NCBI GenBank assembly: GCA_944412525.1
Contig: CALYBM010000033.1
Span: forward strand, 1-43,782
Source: an uncultured Ruminococcus sp.
GTDB taxonomy: Bacteria > Bacillota > Clostridia > Oscillospirales > Acutalibacteraceae
Length of the DNA: 43,782 nucleotides
Direction of reading: 5' to 3'
Position 1 is the first letter of the stretch. Each line of letters starts with the position of its first letter. Position numbers and translations under genes: made by a program. Positions 34,051 through 41,228 of the stretch are shown piece after piece. Under the pieces are notes generated by a model. It saw only the letters and a program-made list of their open reading frames with translations. It was not told where the DNA came from and did not search any database.

Positions 34051-35816
34051 ATACCGAAATATTCGTAGCTGTTGCAATTATTTTTGCAATTATATTGGTT
34101 GTTTATTTAATTGCCGGAAAAGGCGGCTCGCTTGACAGAATAAAATCTAAAACCGTTGGTGACGGGCAATACGGTACAGCTGCATGGGCTACCAAGGAAG
34201 AATTAAAGAATAATCTTTTGTATATTCCTTTTGAACCGGAATTGTGGAGAAAAGGCGAAAATCTACCGGGGCACGAGGGTATCATACTCGGTGCAGAAAT
34301 ACACGGCAAAAAAGTTACTGCCATTGTTGACTCGTCCGATAACCATACTATGTTTGTAGCAGCTCCCGGAGGAGGAAAAACAACCTCTCTTTTATACCCA
34401 AATATCGAATATTCGGCTGCCTGCGGCATGTCCATTTTTGTAACAGATACAAAAGGATCTATATTCAAGGATTATGTCCCGATTCTTCGAGACTGTTATC
34501 ATATGCACACATTTGTTATAGATATGAGAAATCCTGCAAACAGCGACGGTTATAATCTCTTGTCACTCACAAATAAGTATATAGATCGTTATAAAATCAG
34601 CGGAAATCTTGCCGATAAAGGCAGAGCCGAAAGCTATGCAAAAACTGTAGGTGCTTCCGTTATTAACCTTAATGACAGTACGAAACAAGCAGGATCAAAC
34701 AAATTCTTTTACTTAGCGGCAGAGGGCGTAATTTCAGGCATTACATACCTTGTTTCTGAGATGTGTGAACCTAGCAAACGACATATTGTTTCCGTTTTTA
34801 AAATATGCCGTCAAATCATTGAAATTGACCCTGCTACTATCGGCAGAAAAGATATTATGCCGCAAACTTATTTATCGGAGCTTTACTCTATGCTCCCGGA
34901 AAATCATATTGCAAAGGATCTGCTCTCTGCTGCGGCTACTGCGGGTGAGCTTAAAACTATTGCAAGTATTATTTCAACAGCGGTTTCTCAAATGCTGGCT
35001 TTCCTTGACACAGAAATGGAACAGTTGTTGTGTTTTGATGACGGAATTGACATTGAACAATTTGTTGAGGGCAAAACAGCTATCATTTTTGTTTTCGATG
35101 AATCTTCAAATACCAAAAACATTATAGCAAATCTGCTTATCCGACAGTCTTATAACGAGCTGCTTAAGGCCTCTGAAAAATGCACGGACAACCGTCTTCC
35201 TCACAGAATAGAATACTACCTTGACGAGTTCGGCACTTATACAGCAATTGACGGAGCGCAGCAGTTTTTTTCCGCACGACGTTCAAGAAATCTAATGACG
35301 AACCCGTTTCTTCAGTCTTTGTCACAGCTTGATGAAAAATACGGCAGAGAAACTGCTAAAAATATCAGAGCAAACTGTCAAAATGTAATGTTTGGTTTTC
35401 AGTCTCCGTTGTCCGATGATGCAAAAACCTTTTCCGAATCACTCGGAACTCAAACAGTAATGAGCGGATCTGTATCAAAAAGGTACGGTGCAACAAACAC
35501 GCAAAACTCTACGACCTATCAGATGATAAAAAAGCCTTTGATGTCAGTAGAACAAATAAAGGGTATGAAAAAAGGTGAATGGATTTTAACCCGAACAGGT
35601 ATGAACCCGACTAAAATGAATCTTCCAAAAATGGAAAAATGGAATATAAAAATTGACAAAGAACACCCATACACAATTAAATCTAAAGCGTCAAGAGTTG
35701 TTGAATATGCTGACAGAAATTCTCTGATAGATGCTGTTTATAAAAAATATCACAATACAGCAACAAATATACGCACCGCTCATTCAAAACAATCTGTCTC
35801 AGATGAATACATTTAA
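34047..35816 (+). CDS. virD4: VirD4-type coupling protein (T4CP)
   Basis: A 589-aa membrane ATPase that hands the relaxosome to the channel. A single N-terminal membrane segment covers 5-24, so it is a short-anchor form. Walker A is AAPGGGKT (K111), followed by MSIFVTDTKGSIF. Walker B-like EYYLDEFGTY and the late RRSRNLMTNPFLQSLSQLDE and CQNVMFGFQSP match TraG/VirD4. ATG overlaps the stop of the primase-like gene. A terminator follows directly, closing the conjugation operon. Confidence 0.92.
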   Translation: MNTEIFVAVAIIFAIILVVYLIAGKGGSLDRIKSKTVGDGQYGTAAWATKEELKNNLLYIPFEPELWRKGENLPGHEGIILGAEIHGKKVTAIVDSSDNHTMFVAAPGGGKTTSLLYPNIEYSAACGMSIFVTDTKGSIFKDYVPILRDCYHMHTFVIDMRNPANSDGYNLLSLTNKYIDRYKISGNLADKGRAESYAKTVGASVINLNDSTKQAGSNKFFYLAAEGVISGITYLVSEMCEPSKRHIVSVFKICRQIIEIDPATIGRKDIMPQTYLSELYSMLPENHIAKDLLSAAATAGELKTIASIISTAVSQMLAFLDTEMEQLLCFDDGIDIEQFVEGKTAIIFVFDESSNTKNIIANLLIRQSYNELLKASEKCTDNRLPHRIEYYLDEFGTYTAIDGAQQFFSARRSRNLMTNPFLQSLSQLDEKYGRETAKNIRANCQNVMFGFQSPLSDDAKTFSESLGTQTVMSGSVSKRYGATNTQNSTTYQMIKKPLMSVEQIKGMKKGEWILTRTGMNPTKMNLPKMEKWNIKIDKEHPYTIKSKASRVVEYADRNSLIDAVYKKYHNTATNIRTAHSKQSVSDEYI

Positions 35817-35822
35817 ACATTT

Positions 35823-35852
35823 AAGCTTGCAGTTTTTACTGCAAGCTTTTTT
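35823..35852 (+). terminator. Terminator of the conjugation operon
   Basis: Perfect 11-bp arms AAGCTTGCAGT/ACTGCAAGCTT followed by TTTTTT. Confidence 0.85.
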
Positions 35853-35880
35853 AATTTCTCAATATTTGTTGAGAAATTAA
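35851..35880. other. Second inverted repeat next to the terminator
   Basis: Perfect 12-bp arms TTAATTTCTCAA/TTGAGAAATTAA with a 6-nt spacer. It is AT-rich and lies 44 bp before the initiator gene, so it may be an operator or part of its control region. Confidence 0.5.
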
Positions 35881-35923
35881 AAAAGCTTATAACAGCTCAC
35901 GAAAATTCAGGAGGAATTTTATT

Positions 35924-37210
35924 ATGAATACATACAAAAACAAAATTGAACACATATTGGAAATAGAGGGAGTAAACGCCATAGGCTACGGCATAATTTC
36001 GCAAGCTGCTATGTTTGATCGTGACATTTCTGTTCAGAGTAAAGCAATTTATGCTTATCTCGTTTCATATACGGGCTCAGGACGAACGATTTTCCCAAAA
36101 AGGGAAACTATCCTTGCCGATTTAAAAATGTCTGTAAACACGTTTTATAAGCATTTTAGCCTGTTGGTAAAAAACGGGTACATATCAGTAGCAAAAGCAA
36201 AAGGCTTCATAAATAAAAATGTTTATACCGTATGCAACAATCCCACTAAGATAAACTGTTCAATTGAGAGTCATAAAACAGACAGTTTATTAGCACTTGA
36301 CGGCATTAATGCGAAAGGTTACGGCTTTATACCTAAGCTGATAATGTGCGACAACAGGCTTGATGTAAAAGCAAAGGCACTTATTGCTTTTTTCTACAGC
36401 CTCGTGCAAGCAGGCGGTAGAGCTTTCCCTCACCGTCAAACAATCTGCGTTTATCTCGGACTTTCCAAAAATTCTTATTACAAGGCACTTAATCAGCTAA
36501 TAGACTGCAACTATATTACCGTGAAACAAAGGCACACAAAAAAGGGGCGTTTTACAGTCAACGACTATATTCTAAACAGCAATCCTAAAAAATCACCGTG
36601 TCCCAAAAATTGTGATAATGAAAAATCACTGATAAATACTGATGTTTCACCGTGTCCAAAAAATTGTGACAATACAAAAGCACCGATAAATACTGATGTT
36701 TCACCGTGTCCCAAAAATTGTGACAATACAAATCACCGTGTCTCAAAAATTGAGACATTACCGTGTCCCCAAAATTGCGACAATAATAACATTACCAGTA
36801 TTAACAGTAATAATAATATATCTTCATCTAATCTTGAAGTTAGTTATATACCCTACACCCAAGATGCTGAAAAGATAAAGGATTTGATTTATAAGCTCAC
36901 AAGGTTTGAAGATTATTCATCCTGCAAAGACGACTTTGCAAGAAAATATTGCCGTACAGTTAAAGCTCTCGTTGAAATGCTATGTGTCATAGACCACGCT
37001 AAGTACGGAAACCGATTTATCAAAACACCTGACTTGTTTGATTATCTCAATGACTGCATAGTTGAAGATATTGACGGAGTATCATTGCGTGACTTAATTT
37101 GCCAAACTGTTTGTCATTTTGACCTTTGCTGTGATAAATATGAAATCCGACGTCCTGCCGAATACCTCAAAGCTCTAATATGGGACGAAATTTACAATTT
37201 CGATTTGTAA
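35924..37210 (+). CDS. RepA_N-like replication initiator with two winged-helix domains and intragenic iterons
   Basis: A 428-aa protein. Two similar winged-helix units lie at about 20-95 and 125-200: GYGIISQAAMFDRDISVQSK and GYGFIPKLIMCDNRLDVKAK, each followed by FPxRxTI and YYK- or FYKxxxxLxxxxYI. The middle (about 223-290) is made by 27-bp DNA repeats and reads mostly SPCPKNCDN. The C-terminal part ends with the DUF6017-like EIRRPAEYLKALIWDEIYNF. RepA_N plasmid initiators often bind iterons inside their own gene. It likely starts replication of the excised circle. CAGGAGGAATTTTATT precedes the ATG. Confidence 0.75.
   Translation: MNTYKNKIEHILEIEGVNAIGYGIISQAAMFDRDISVQSKAIYAYLVSYTGSGRTIFPKRETILADLKMSVNTFYKHFSLLVKNGYISVAKAKGFINKNVYTVCNNPTKINCSIESHKTDSLLALDGINAKGYGFIPKLIMCDNRLDVKAKALIAFFYSLVQAGGRAFPHRQTICVYLGLSKNSYYKALNQLIDCNYITVKQRHTKKGRFTVNDYILNSNPKKSPCPKNCDNEKSLINTDVSPCPKNCDNTKAPINTDVSPCPKNCDNTNHRVSKIETLPCPQNCDNNNITSINSNNNISSSNLEVSYIPYTQDAEKIKDLIYKLTRFEDYSSCKDDFARKYCRTVKALVEMLCVIDHAKYGNRFIKTPDLFDYLNDCIVEDIDGVSLRDLICQTVCHFDLCCDKYEIRRPAEYLKALIWDEIYNFDL
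36593..36784 (+). repeat. Five iteron-like repeats inside the initiator gene
   Basis: Unit of about 27 bp beginning TCACCGTGTCCCAAAAATTG at 36593, 36647, 36701, 36733 and 36758 (the last begins TTACC). Spacing is 54, 54, 32 and 25 bp. Unit 4 is in another reading frame (HRVSKIET instead of SPCPKNCD), which indicates selection on DNA rather than protein. Confidence 0.8.
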
Positions 37211-37740
37211 TAACCATTTAAAGTGCTCGTATTGTAGCGAAATTCGCCCTGTGAGCGATTTTTATCGATTTTTAGTATAAATTCTTGTTTAATCGATTTT
37301 CGTTTGTTACAAGCCAAATTTGACGCTAATACAATCTTCTCTCCTGAATTATCAATTTCCTCACGTGTTTTTTGTCAAAATTTATTGTCCGAAATAATAC
37401 CATATTGAAACCAATATTGATAAAAATCAAGTATTTATCGACTAAAAATAAAATCCAACTTAAATGTAATATTTAAGGGAAATCAAATAATACGCATTTT
37501 CATATTGTAAAATTTGCCGACACTGTCGGCAAATGTAAGCGGAGCAATATTGTTTTCAATATTGCTCCTTTATCCTGCTAAATGACACCTATATAAAATC
37601 GTGGCAGAATTTTTGTTTTTTGCCGTCTCTTCTGCGGGAAAATATATGTTTACACTTGACTTTGTTTCTTATAAACGCCTTAAATATTAAACAGTGCAAA
37701 CGAAAAGCCGTTGTAAATCAACAACGGCTTTCTCGATGCG
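37211..37740. other. Noncoding region rich in inverted repeats; candidate origin
   Basis: No gene is visible. It holds an AT-rich stretch with ATCGATTTTT-type repeats (37253-37304), a perfect 11-bp inverted repeat with one central base (ATTTGCCGACA, 37512-37534), a perfect 12-bp hairpin (GGAGCAATATTG, 37541-37568) and a perfect 11-bp hairpin (AAAGCCGTTGT, 37704-37731). The last two could be terminators in either direction. The position after the initiator and conjugation operon makes it a candidate oriT or oriV. Confidence 0.45.
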
Positions 37741-37889
37741 GCAAGTGTCCCTCGGAGGGACACTTGCAAAATATTTAATTCAAGGCTGCACGGTAACAAA
37801 GCTTCCGATTAATTCTTGACAGAGGGGCAAAGCCCACAAAGCAGAGAAAAAAATAAATTTTATAAACTGTCCCTCCGAGGGACACTTGT
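37741..37889. repeat. Long repeat unit A, bounded by two palindromes (copies 6 and 7)
   Basis: About 147 bp that recur at 39131-39276 with only a few substitutions and a 1-bp indel. The palindrome cores lie at 37746-37762 (TGTCCCTCGGAGGGACA, with GCAAG/CTTGC flanks) and 37868-37884 (TGTCCCTCCGAGGGACA). Between them is a noncoding segment containing CAGAGGGGCAAAGCCCAC. Confidence 0.9.
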
Positions 37890-38165
37890 TTAAACAAATT
37901 CAAGTTTTACTCTTTTGCCCATTCCTTCTGCAATGCGTTCAATAGTTTTTAAAGACGGATTTGCACAACCGTTTTCGATCTTGCTTATATCCCCTTGAGC
38001 AATTCCTGTAACTTCTGCAAGCTGCTGCTGAGTCATATTCTTTTCTTTTCTCGCCTCAAGCATTGCATTAATCAACTGATATTCAGGCTCTAATGCTTCG
38101 TATTCCTTTCTAAACTCTTCGTTTTTTAATCTCTCATTTAGAGTATCTCTAAAACTTCTGCTCAT
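37890..38165 (-). CDS. higA: HigA-like antitoxin (XRE family)
   Basis: A 91-aa protein with a helix-turn-helix at about 40-80 (MTQQQLAEVTGIAQGDISKI, ENGCANPSLKTIERIAEG) and a helical N-terminus (RDTLNERLKNEEFRKEYEAL). This is the classic antitoxin of the HigBA type encoded after the toxin. It would neutralise HigB and repress the shared promoter. Its ATG overlaps the toxin stop by 4 nt. Palindrome copies bracket the pair. Confidence 0.85.
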   Translation of the reverse strand: MSRSFRDTLNERLKNEEFRKEYEALEPEYQLINAMLEARKEKNMTQQQLAEVTGIAQGDISKIENGCANPSLKTIERIAEGMGKRVKLEFV

Positions 38166-38530
38166 AGGTTATTCTCCTCTCTGTTTAGATAATCATTTCT
38201 GTATTTTTTAGCAATATCAATTTCACCTTTTGGTGTTCTCTGAGTTTTTTTAACGAATCCGTTTGTAAGGATTATCTTTTCTCCGATTACAAAGAAATAC
38301 AGTACCCTTGTAATATTGTTTCCGATCTTATTTCTTAATTCAAAAATACCGTCCTCTAAGTGTTTTGAATAAGGTTCTCTTAAATTGTTTCCTTTGCTTT
38401 CAAGCAATTCTAAATTTCTAAAAATTTTTGCCTGCATTTTTATATTTTGCGATAGTATAAATTCTTCAGCAGGATATTCTCCGTCTTTACTTTTATAATA
38501 TTCAATTTTAAAAATCTTACTCATCTCCAT
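38162..38530 (-). CDS. higB: HigB-like toxin (RelE superfamily, Gp49-like)
   Basis: A 122-aa protein with the Gp49/HigB pattern: YPAEEFI, LRNKIGNNITRVLYFFVIGE, KIILTNGFVKKTQRTPKGEI and IAKKYRNDYL. RelE-type toxins cut mRNA on the ribosome. The start could be ATG 38530 or, with better spacing from AGG, ATG 38524. It precedes its antitoxin, the usual HigBA order. A consensus promoter with an operator-like palindrome lies directly upstream. Confidence 0.85.
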   Translation of the reverse strand: MEMSKIFKIEYYKSKDGEYPAEEFILSQNIKMQAKIFRNLELLESKGNNLREPYSKHLEDGIFELRNKIGNNITRVLYFFVIGEKIILTNGFVKKTQRTPKGEIDIAKKYRNDYLNREENNL

Positions 38531-38546
38531 TTACCTGTCTGTATAA

Positions 38547-38575
38547 ATTATATAGGATAAATCCTATATTGTCAA
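38547..38575 (-). promoter_or_regulatory. higBA promoter with overlapping palindromic operator
   Basis: Minus-strand TTGACA (38575-38570), a 17-bp spacer and TATAAT (38552-38547). The palindrome ATATAGGAT-AA-ATCCTATAT at 38550-38569 fills the spacer and touches the -10. It is a likely HigA operator. Confidence 0.75.
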
Positions 38576-38581
38576 TATATA

Positions 38582-38604
38582 AACTGTCCCTCGGAGGGAC
38601 AGTT
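38582..38604. repeat. Dispersed palindrome, copy 8 (AACTG...CAGTT form)
   Basis: Core TGTCCCTCGGAGGGACA at 38585-38601. The flanks are C and G instead of G and C, a compensated change that keeps the stem. Confidence 0.92.
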
Positions 38605-38640
38605 ATAAAAATAAAATAATATGTAAAGGAGACAACAAAA

Positions 38641-39123
38641 ATGTTAAACCGAGTAGTATTAATGGGAAGGCTAACCGCAATTCCCGAGCTCAAAACAACC
38701 CCAACAGGCAAAAGCGTTACAAGCTTCAGTGTCGCAGTTGACCGAAACAATGTAAAAGCAGGAAAGAAACGCAAAGCAGATTTTTTCAACATTGTCTGCT
38801 GGAATAATACAGCAGAATTTGTCTGCCGCTATTTTACCAAAGGCAGTCTTGTAGCTCTTGAAGGCAGACTGCAAAGTCGTACATATCAAACAGATGACGG
38901 TAATAACCGATATATAACGGAAGTGGTCGCTGATACGGTATCATTTATCGGAGAACGCAGAGACAATAGTAATGTAAATTATGATACTGCTGCCGATTCA
39001 GTACCATCCGAACAACCGCTAACGTCTGCAAATAAAAATTCTTCTGCCATACCCGAACAACCGCCAATGTCAGCTCACAATGATTTTGAAGATATGCCGA
39101 TTGATGATGATTTACCGTTTTAA
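38641..39123 (+). CDS. ssb: Single-stranded DNA-binding protein
   Basis: A 160-aa SSB. The OB-fold occupies 1-110 (MLNRVVLMGRLTAIPELKTT, SFSVAVDRN, ADFFNIVCWNNTAEFVCRYF, KGSLVALEGRLQSRTY). A disordered linker follows and the acidic tip ends DDDLPF, which binds partner enzymes. It would coat the transferred strand. AAAGGAGACAACAAAA precedes the ATG. It forms a single-gene module between palindrome copies. Confidence 0.95.
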   Translation: MLNRVVLMGRLTAIPELKTTPTGKSVTSFSVAVDRNNVKAGKKRKADFFNIVCWNNTAEFVCRYFTKGSLVALEGRLQSRTYQTDDGNNRYITEVVADTVSFIGERRDNSNVNYDTAADSVPSEQPLTSANKNSSAIPEQPPMSAHNDFEDMPIDDDLPF

Positions 39124-39130
39124 AATTTCA

Positions 39131-39276
39131 GCAAGTGTCCCTCGGAGGGACACTTGCAAAATATTTAATTTAAAGCTGCATGGTAACAAAACTTCCGATT
39201 AATTCTTAACAGAGGGGCAAGCCCACAAAGCAGAGAAAAAAATAAATTTTATAAACTGTCCCTCCGTGGGACAGGT
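39131..39276. repeat. Long repeat unit B, bounded by two palindromes (copies 9 and 10)
   Basis: Second copy of the unit at 37741-37889. The cores lie at 39136-39152 (TGTCCCTCGGAGGGACA) and 39257-39273 (TGTCCCTCCGTGGGACA). The two units enclose higBA and ssb. Confidence 0.9.
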
Positions 39277-39307
39277 AAATAAACATATTTTTAAGGAGCA
39301 AAACATA

Positions 39308-39655
39308 ATGAAGATTAAAATTAAAATAAAAGAACATACTATTGAAAACAATTTACATAAAATTAATTCTATGATATTATGTAATAAAATAAAATTATCT
39401 GACATTTGTCGCTCGCAAAGAATCACTCATAATAGTTTTTATATTATGGCTTTTCGCATATCAAGAGATAGTTACAATTGTGATGAATATATTGATAATC
39501 TTAATGTTTTACTATCAGATATATTTTTATGTGATAACATAAATGAAAGAATTAAACTTATGAATTTACTTGAAAGTTATGTAAATTTTAGCCCATTTAA
39601 CGGAGATAACAAATTTGAGTATTATAAGAAATATCTTTATAAAAAAATACTGTAA
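39308..39655 (+). CDS. Hypothetical protein, 115 aa
   Basis: Unrecognised. A lysine- and isoleucine-rich helical protein starting MKIKIKIKEHTIENNLHKIN. Residues 30-55 (KIKLSDICRSQRITHNSFYI) could be a degenerate helix-turn-helix. AAGGAGCAAAACATA precedes the ATG at 39308. It overlaps the start of the GNAT-like gene by 41 nt, so the two are probably coupled and may be a functional pair such as a toxin-antitoxin system. Confidence 0.6.
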   Translation: MKIKIKIKEHTIENNLHKINSMILCNKIKLSDICRSQRITHNSFYIMAFRISRDSYNCDEYIDNLNVLLSDIFLCDNINERIKLMNLLESYVNFSPFNGDNKFEYYKKYLYKKIL

Positions 39656-40205
39656 AAATTGTGGTCATGTAAAACTGCTTGAATTAACAACACAGCAATT
39701 GCAGAAGGAAAATAGATGTTTACAAAACAGCACTATAAATCTAACTATGTTAAAAAAGCTAATAGTTTTTAATTCTAAATCAGAAAATATAGTGCGAATC
39801 GAAGAAAATGAAAATGGCTATTTCATAATTACTGTTGAAACCTTTTATAAATTTAACGGTGTCCTATCAGAAATAAATTTTTATGGTTATGTCTTAAATG
39901 AACATAAAGAAAGACCTGCTTGTGTTATGAAATTGTTTTCTCATGTTATTTACGACAATAATTTAAATTTTGCAAGTGGATTGTACATTGATGATATTAT
40001 AAGCGAATCAAACAAAGGATACGGCAGTAAATTGTTGACAGAGTTTATACACTACATACATCCTCTTAACGCAAAATACATAAATGGTGAGCTATCTTCT
40101 GTTGATGAAATCGACTTGAATAATAAAGCTCGAAGAAATCACTTTTATAAAAAGTTTGGTTTCAAAATTGACGAAAATCATATATATTTAAAAATAAAGG
40201 AATAA
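39615..40205 (+). CDS. GNAT-like acetyltransferase-fold protein
   Basis: A 196-aa protein. Residues 105-190 show the GNAT core: a strand with LYIDDIISESNKGYGSKLLTEFI for the acetyl-CoA loop (GYGSKLL, in place of R/QxxGxG/A), then NNKARRNHFYKKFGFKID for the last helix and strand. The N-terminal 60 residues are unfamiliar. The start is TTG at 39615 with GGAGATAACAAAT upstream. GNAT proteins paired with a small upstream protein can be tRNA-acetylating toxins, which is a possibility here and not a call. Confidence 0.55.
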   Translation: MSIIRNIFIKKYCKNCGHVKLLELTTQQLQKENRCLQNSTINLTMLKKLIVFNSKSENIVRIEENENGYFIITVETFYKFNGVLSEINFYGYVLNEHKERPACVMKLFSHVIYDNNLNFASGLYIDDIISESNKGYGSKLLTEFIHYIHPLNAKYINGELSSVDEIDLNNKARRNHFYKKFGFKIDENHIYLKIKE

Positions 40206-40211
40206 TCCAAG

Positions 40212-40228
40212 TGTCCCTCGGAGGGACA
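40212..40228. repeat. Dispersed palindrome, copy 11
   Basis: Core TGTCCCTCGGAGGGACA, just after the GNAT-like gene and before the type III TA promoter. Confidence 0.9.
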
Positions 40229-40240
40229 GTTAAAAATCGT

Positions 40241-40269
40241 TTGACATAAAATATTTTAATGTGTATAAT
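40241..40269 (+). promoter_or_regulatory. Promoter of the type III antitoxin RNA
   Basis: Full-consensus TTGACA (40241-40246), 17-bp spacer, TATAAT (40264-40269). Transcription should start near 40276, just before the RNA repeats. Confidence 0.85.
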
Positions 40270-40275
40270 AATAGT

Positions 40276-40420
40276 ACAGGGAGAAATCCCAATGAATAAC
40301 GCTTACCGTTCGGCGTTTCTAAATTGGCGGTTCGAGTGAATATGCCTACCGTTCGGCGTTTCTAAATTGGCGGTTAGAAGAAAACAGCCTCTTACCTATT
40401 GTTTGGTAGGAGGCTTATTT
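40276..40420 (+). ncRNA. Type III antitoxin RNA (CptI/ToxI-like) with two tandem repeats
   Basis: Downstream of the promoter, a 29-nt sequence beginning TACCGTTCGGCGTTTCTAAA is exactly repeated at 40304-40332 and 40347-40375, with a period of 43 nt. A terminator hairpin follows. Tandem repeats between a strong promoter and a leaky terminator ahead of a toxin gene define type III antitoxins. Two repeats of about 45 nt recall the CptIN family. Confidence 0.75.
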
Positions 40421-40422
40421 CT
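40386..40422 (+). terminator. Attenuating terminator between antitoxin RNA and toxin gene
   Basis: Arms AGCCTCTTACC/GGTAGGAGGCT (one G-T pair) with an 8-nt loop, followed by TATTTCTT. In type III systems this hairpin limits read-through into the toxin. Confidence 0.8.
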
Positions 40423-40439
40423 TTAACAAAGGAGTAATT

Positions 40440-40997
40440 ATGAATGAAAACAGTTTTTATTTGATAAAATCAGATTATATAGATTTAATTAAAAGTCTTG
40501 GCGGACGATACTCAGATAATAAACAAAGACCGATATATTGTTGCATAAAAGACCAATATAATGAAAATTTGTATTGGGCTATACCCACAAGCGATATTTC
40601 GCATAGAAGCAAAGAACAAACAGACAAATTCAGCAAATACACACAATTACCTAAAAACGATATTCGTTCTGCATATTACCATATTGGTTATACAAATAAA
40701 CCTGCACTGTATAAAATAAGCAACTGTTTTCCCATAACGGATAAATACATTGATAGAGCATATACCTCAAAAGGCAAGCCTCTTTGCTTAAAAAATAAAC
40801 ACCAAATTGAAACTATACATAAAAAATTGTTGCAAATTTTATCCTATGAGGGACGTTTTCCAAACAAGCTTGAACAACATATAACCGATATAAAAAATTA
40901 TCTTATTAACGAAATGCAATCACAGCTTAGTCAAAATATTTTGCCGAGTCAAATACAGACTTCACAAAATTTCGGTGAATTTACGCTGGGTCGATAA
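40440..40997 (+). CDS. Type III toxin, ToxN/CptN/TenpN-like endoribonuclease
   Basis: A 185-aa protein similar in layout to the ToxN superfamily: an early helix FYLIKSDYIDLIKSLGGRYS, a strand pair RPIYCCIKDQYNENLYWAIP with the ALTS-like turn PTSDISHRSK, then KNDIRSAYYHIGYTNKPALY, and a terminal helix block FPNKLEQHITDIKNYL. ToxN enzymes cut RNA and are held in a complex with the repeat RNA. The preceding RNA locus strongly supports the call. AAAGGAGTAATT lies before the ATG. The C-terminal 30 residues are Q/S-rich, longer than usual. Confidence 0.75.
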   Translation: MNENSFYLIKSDYIDLIKSLGGRYSDNKQRPIYCCIKDQYNENLYWAIPTSDISHRSKEQTDKFSKYTQLPKNDIRSAYYHIGYTNKPALYKISNCFPITDKYIDRAYTSKGKPLCLKNKHQIETIHKKLLQILSYEGRFPNKLEQHITDIKNYLINEMQSQLSQNILPSQIQTSQNFGEFTLGR

Positions 40998-41001
40998 AAC
41001 A

Positions 41002-41028
41002 GCAAGTGTCCCTCGGAGGGACACTTGC
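41002..41028. repeat. Dispersed palindrome, copy 12 (27-bp form)
   Basis: Core TGTCCCTCGGAGGGACA at 41007-41023, immediately after the type III toxin gene. Confidence 0.92.
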
Positions 41029-41071
41029 ATAGAAAAATATTAGTGTTTACAATAATTTCCAATATTATGTG

Positions 41072-41225
41072 TTGACTTTTCCGCTTTATAGGATATAATA
41101 TTAATAGATGATATGTATATATTTATATTCATATTATCTTACACACGAGTATTGAGAATAAATTTTTGAGTATTAACTTTGAGTACAAACAAAAAGGAAG
41201 GTATATTGTACCTTCCTTTTTTGTT
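41072..41225 (+). ncRNA. Putative small RNA convergent with the DUF3825 gene
   Basis: TTGACT (41072) and TATAAT (41094) are 16 bp apart on the plus strand. The predicted transcript starts near 41106 and ends at a strong hairpin (arms AAAGGAAGGTA/TACCTTCCTTT, 41193-41219) followed by TTTTT. No open frame of note lies inside. A related unit lies at 42090-42190. Confidence 0.5.
41191..41223. terminator. Bidirectional terminator between the small RNA and the DUF3825 gene
   Basis: The 11-bp hairpin has A-rich and T-rich sides, so it can end transcripts from both directions. It lies 6 bp from the DUF3825 stop codon. Confidence 0.75.
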
Positions 41226-41228
41226 TTA

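Noticed and set aside
36593-36784. CRISPR-like repeat array
   Set aside because: The repeats are inside a long open frame, spacing is irregular (54, 54, 32, 25) and the in-between sequence is itself partly repeated. Iterons or protein repeats fit better.
37741-39276. Composite transposon around higBA and ssb
   Set aside because: The flanking units carry no transposase and no terminal inverted repeats beyond the common palindrome, and I see no target-site duplication.
40304-40375. Short CRISPR array of two repeats
   Set aside because: Only two repeats with a 14-nt gap, with a promoter before and a terminator and toxin gene after. This is the layout of a type III antitoxin RNA.
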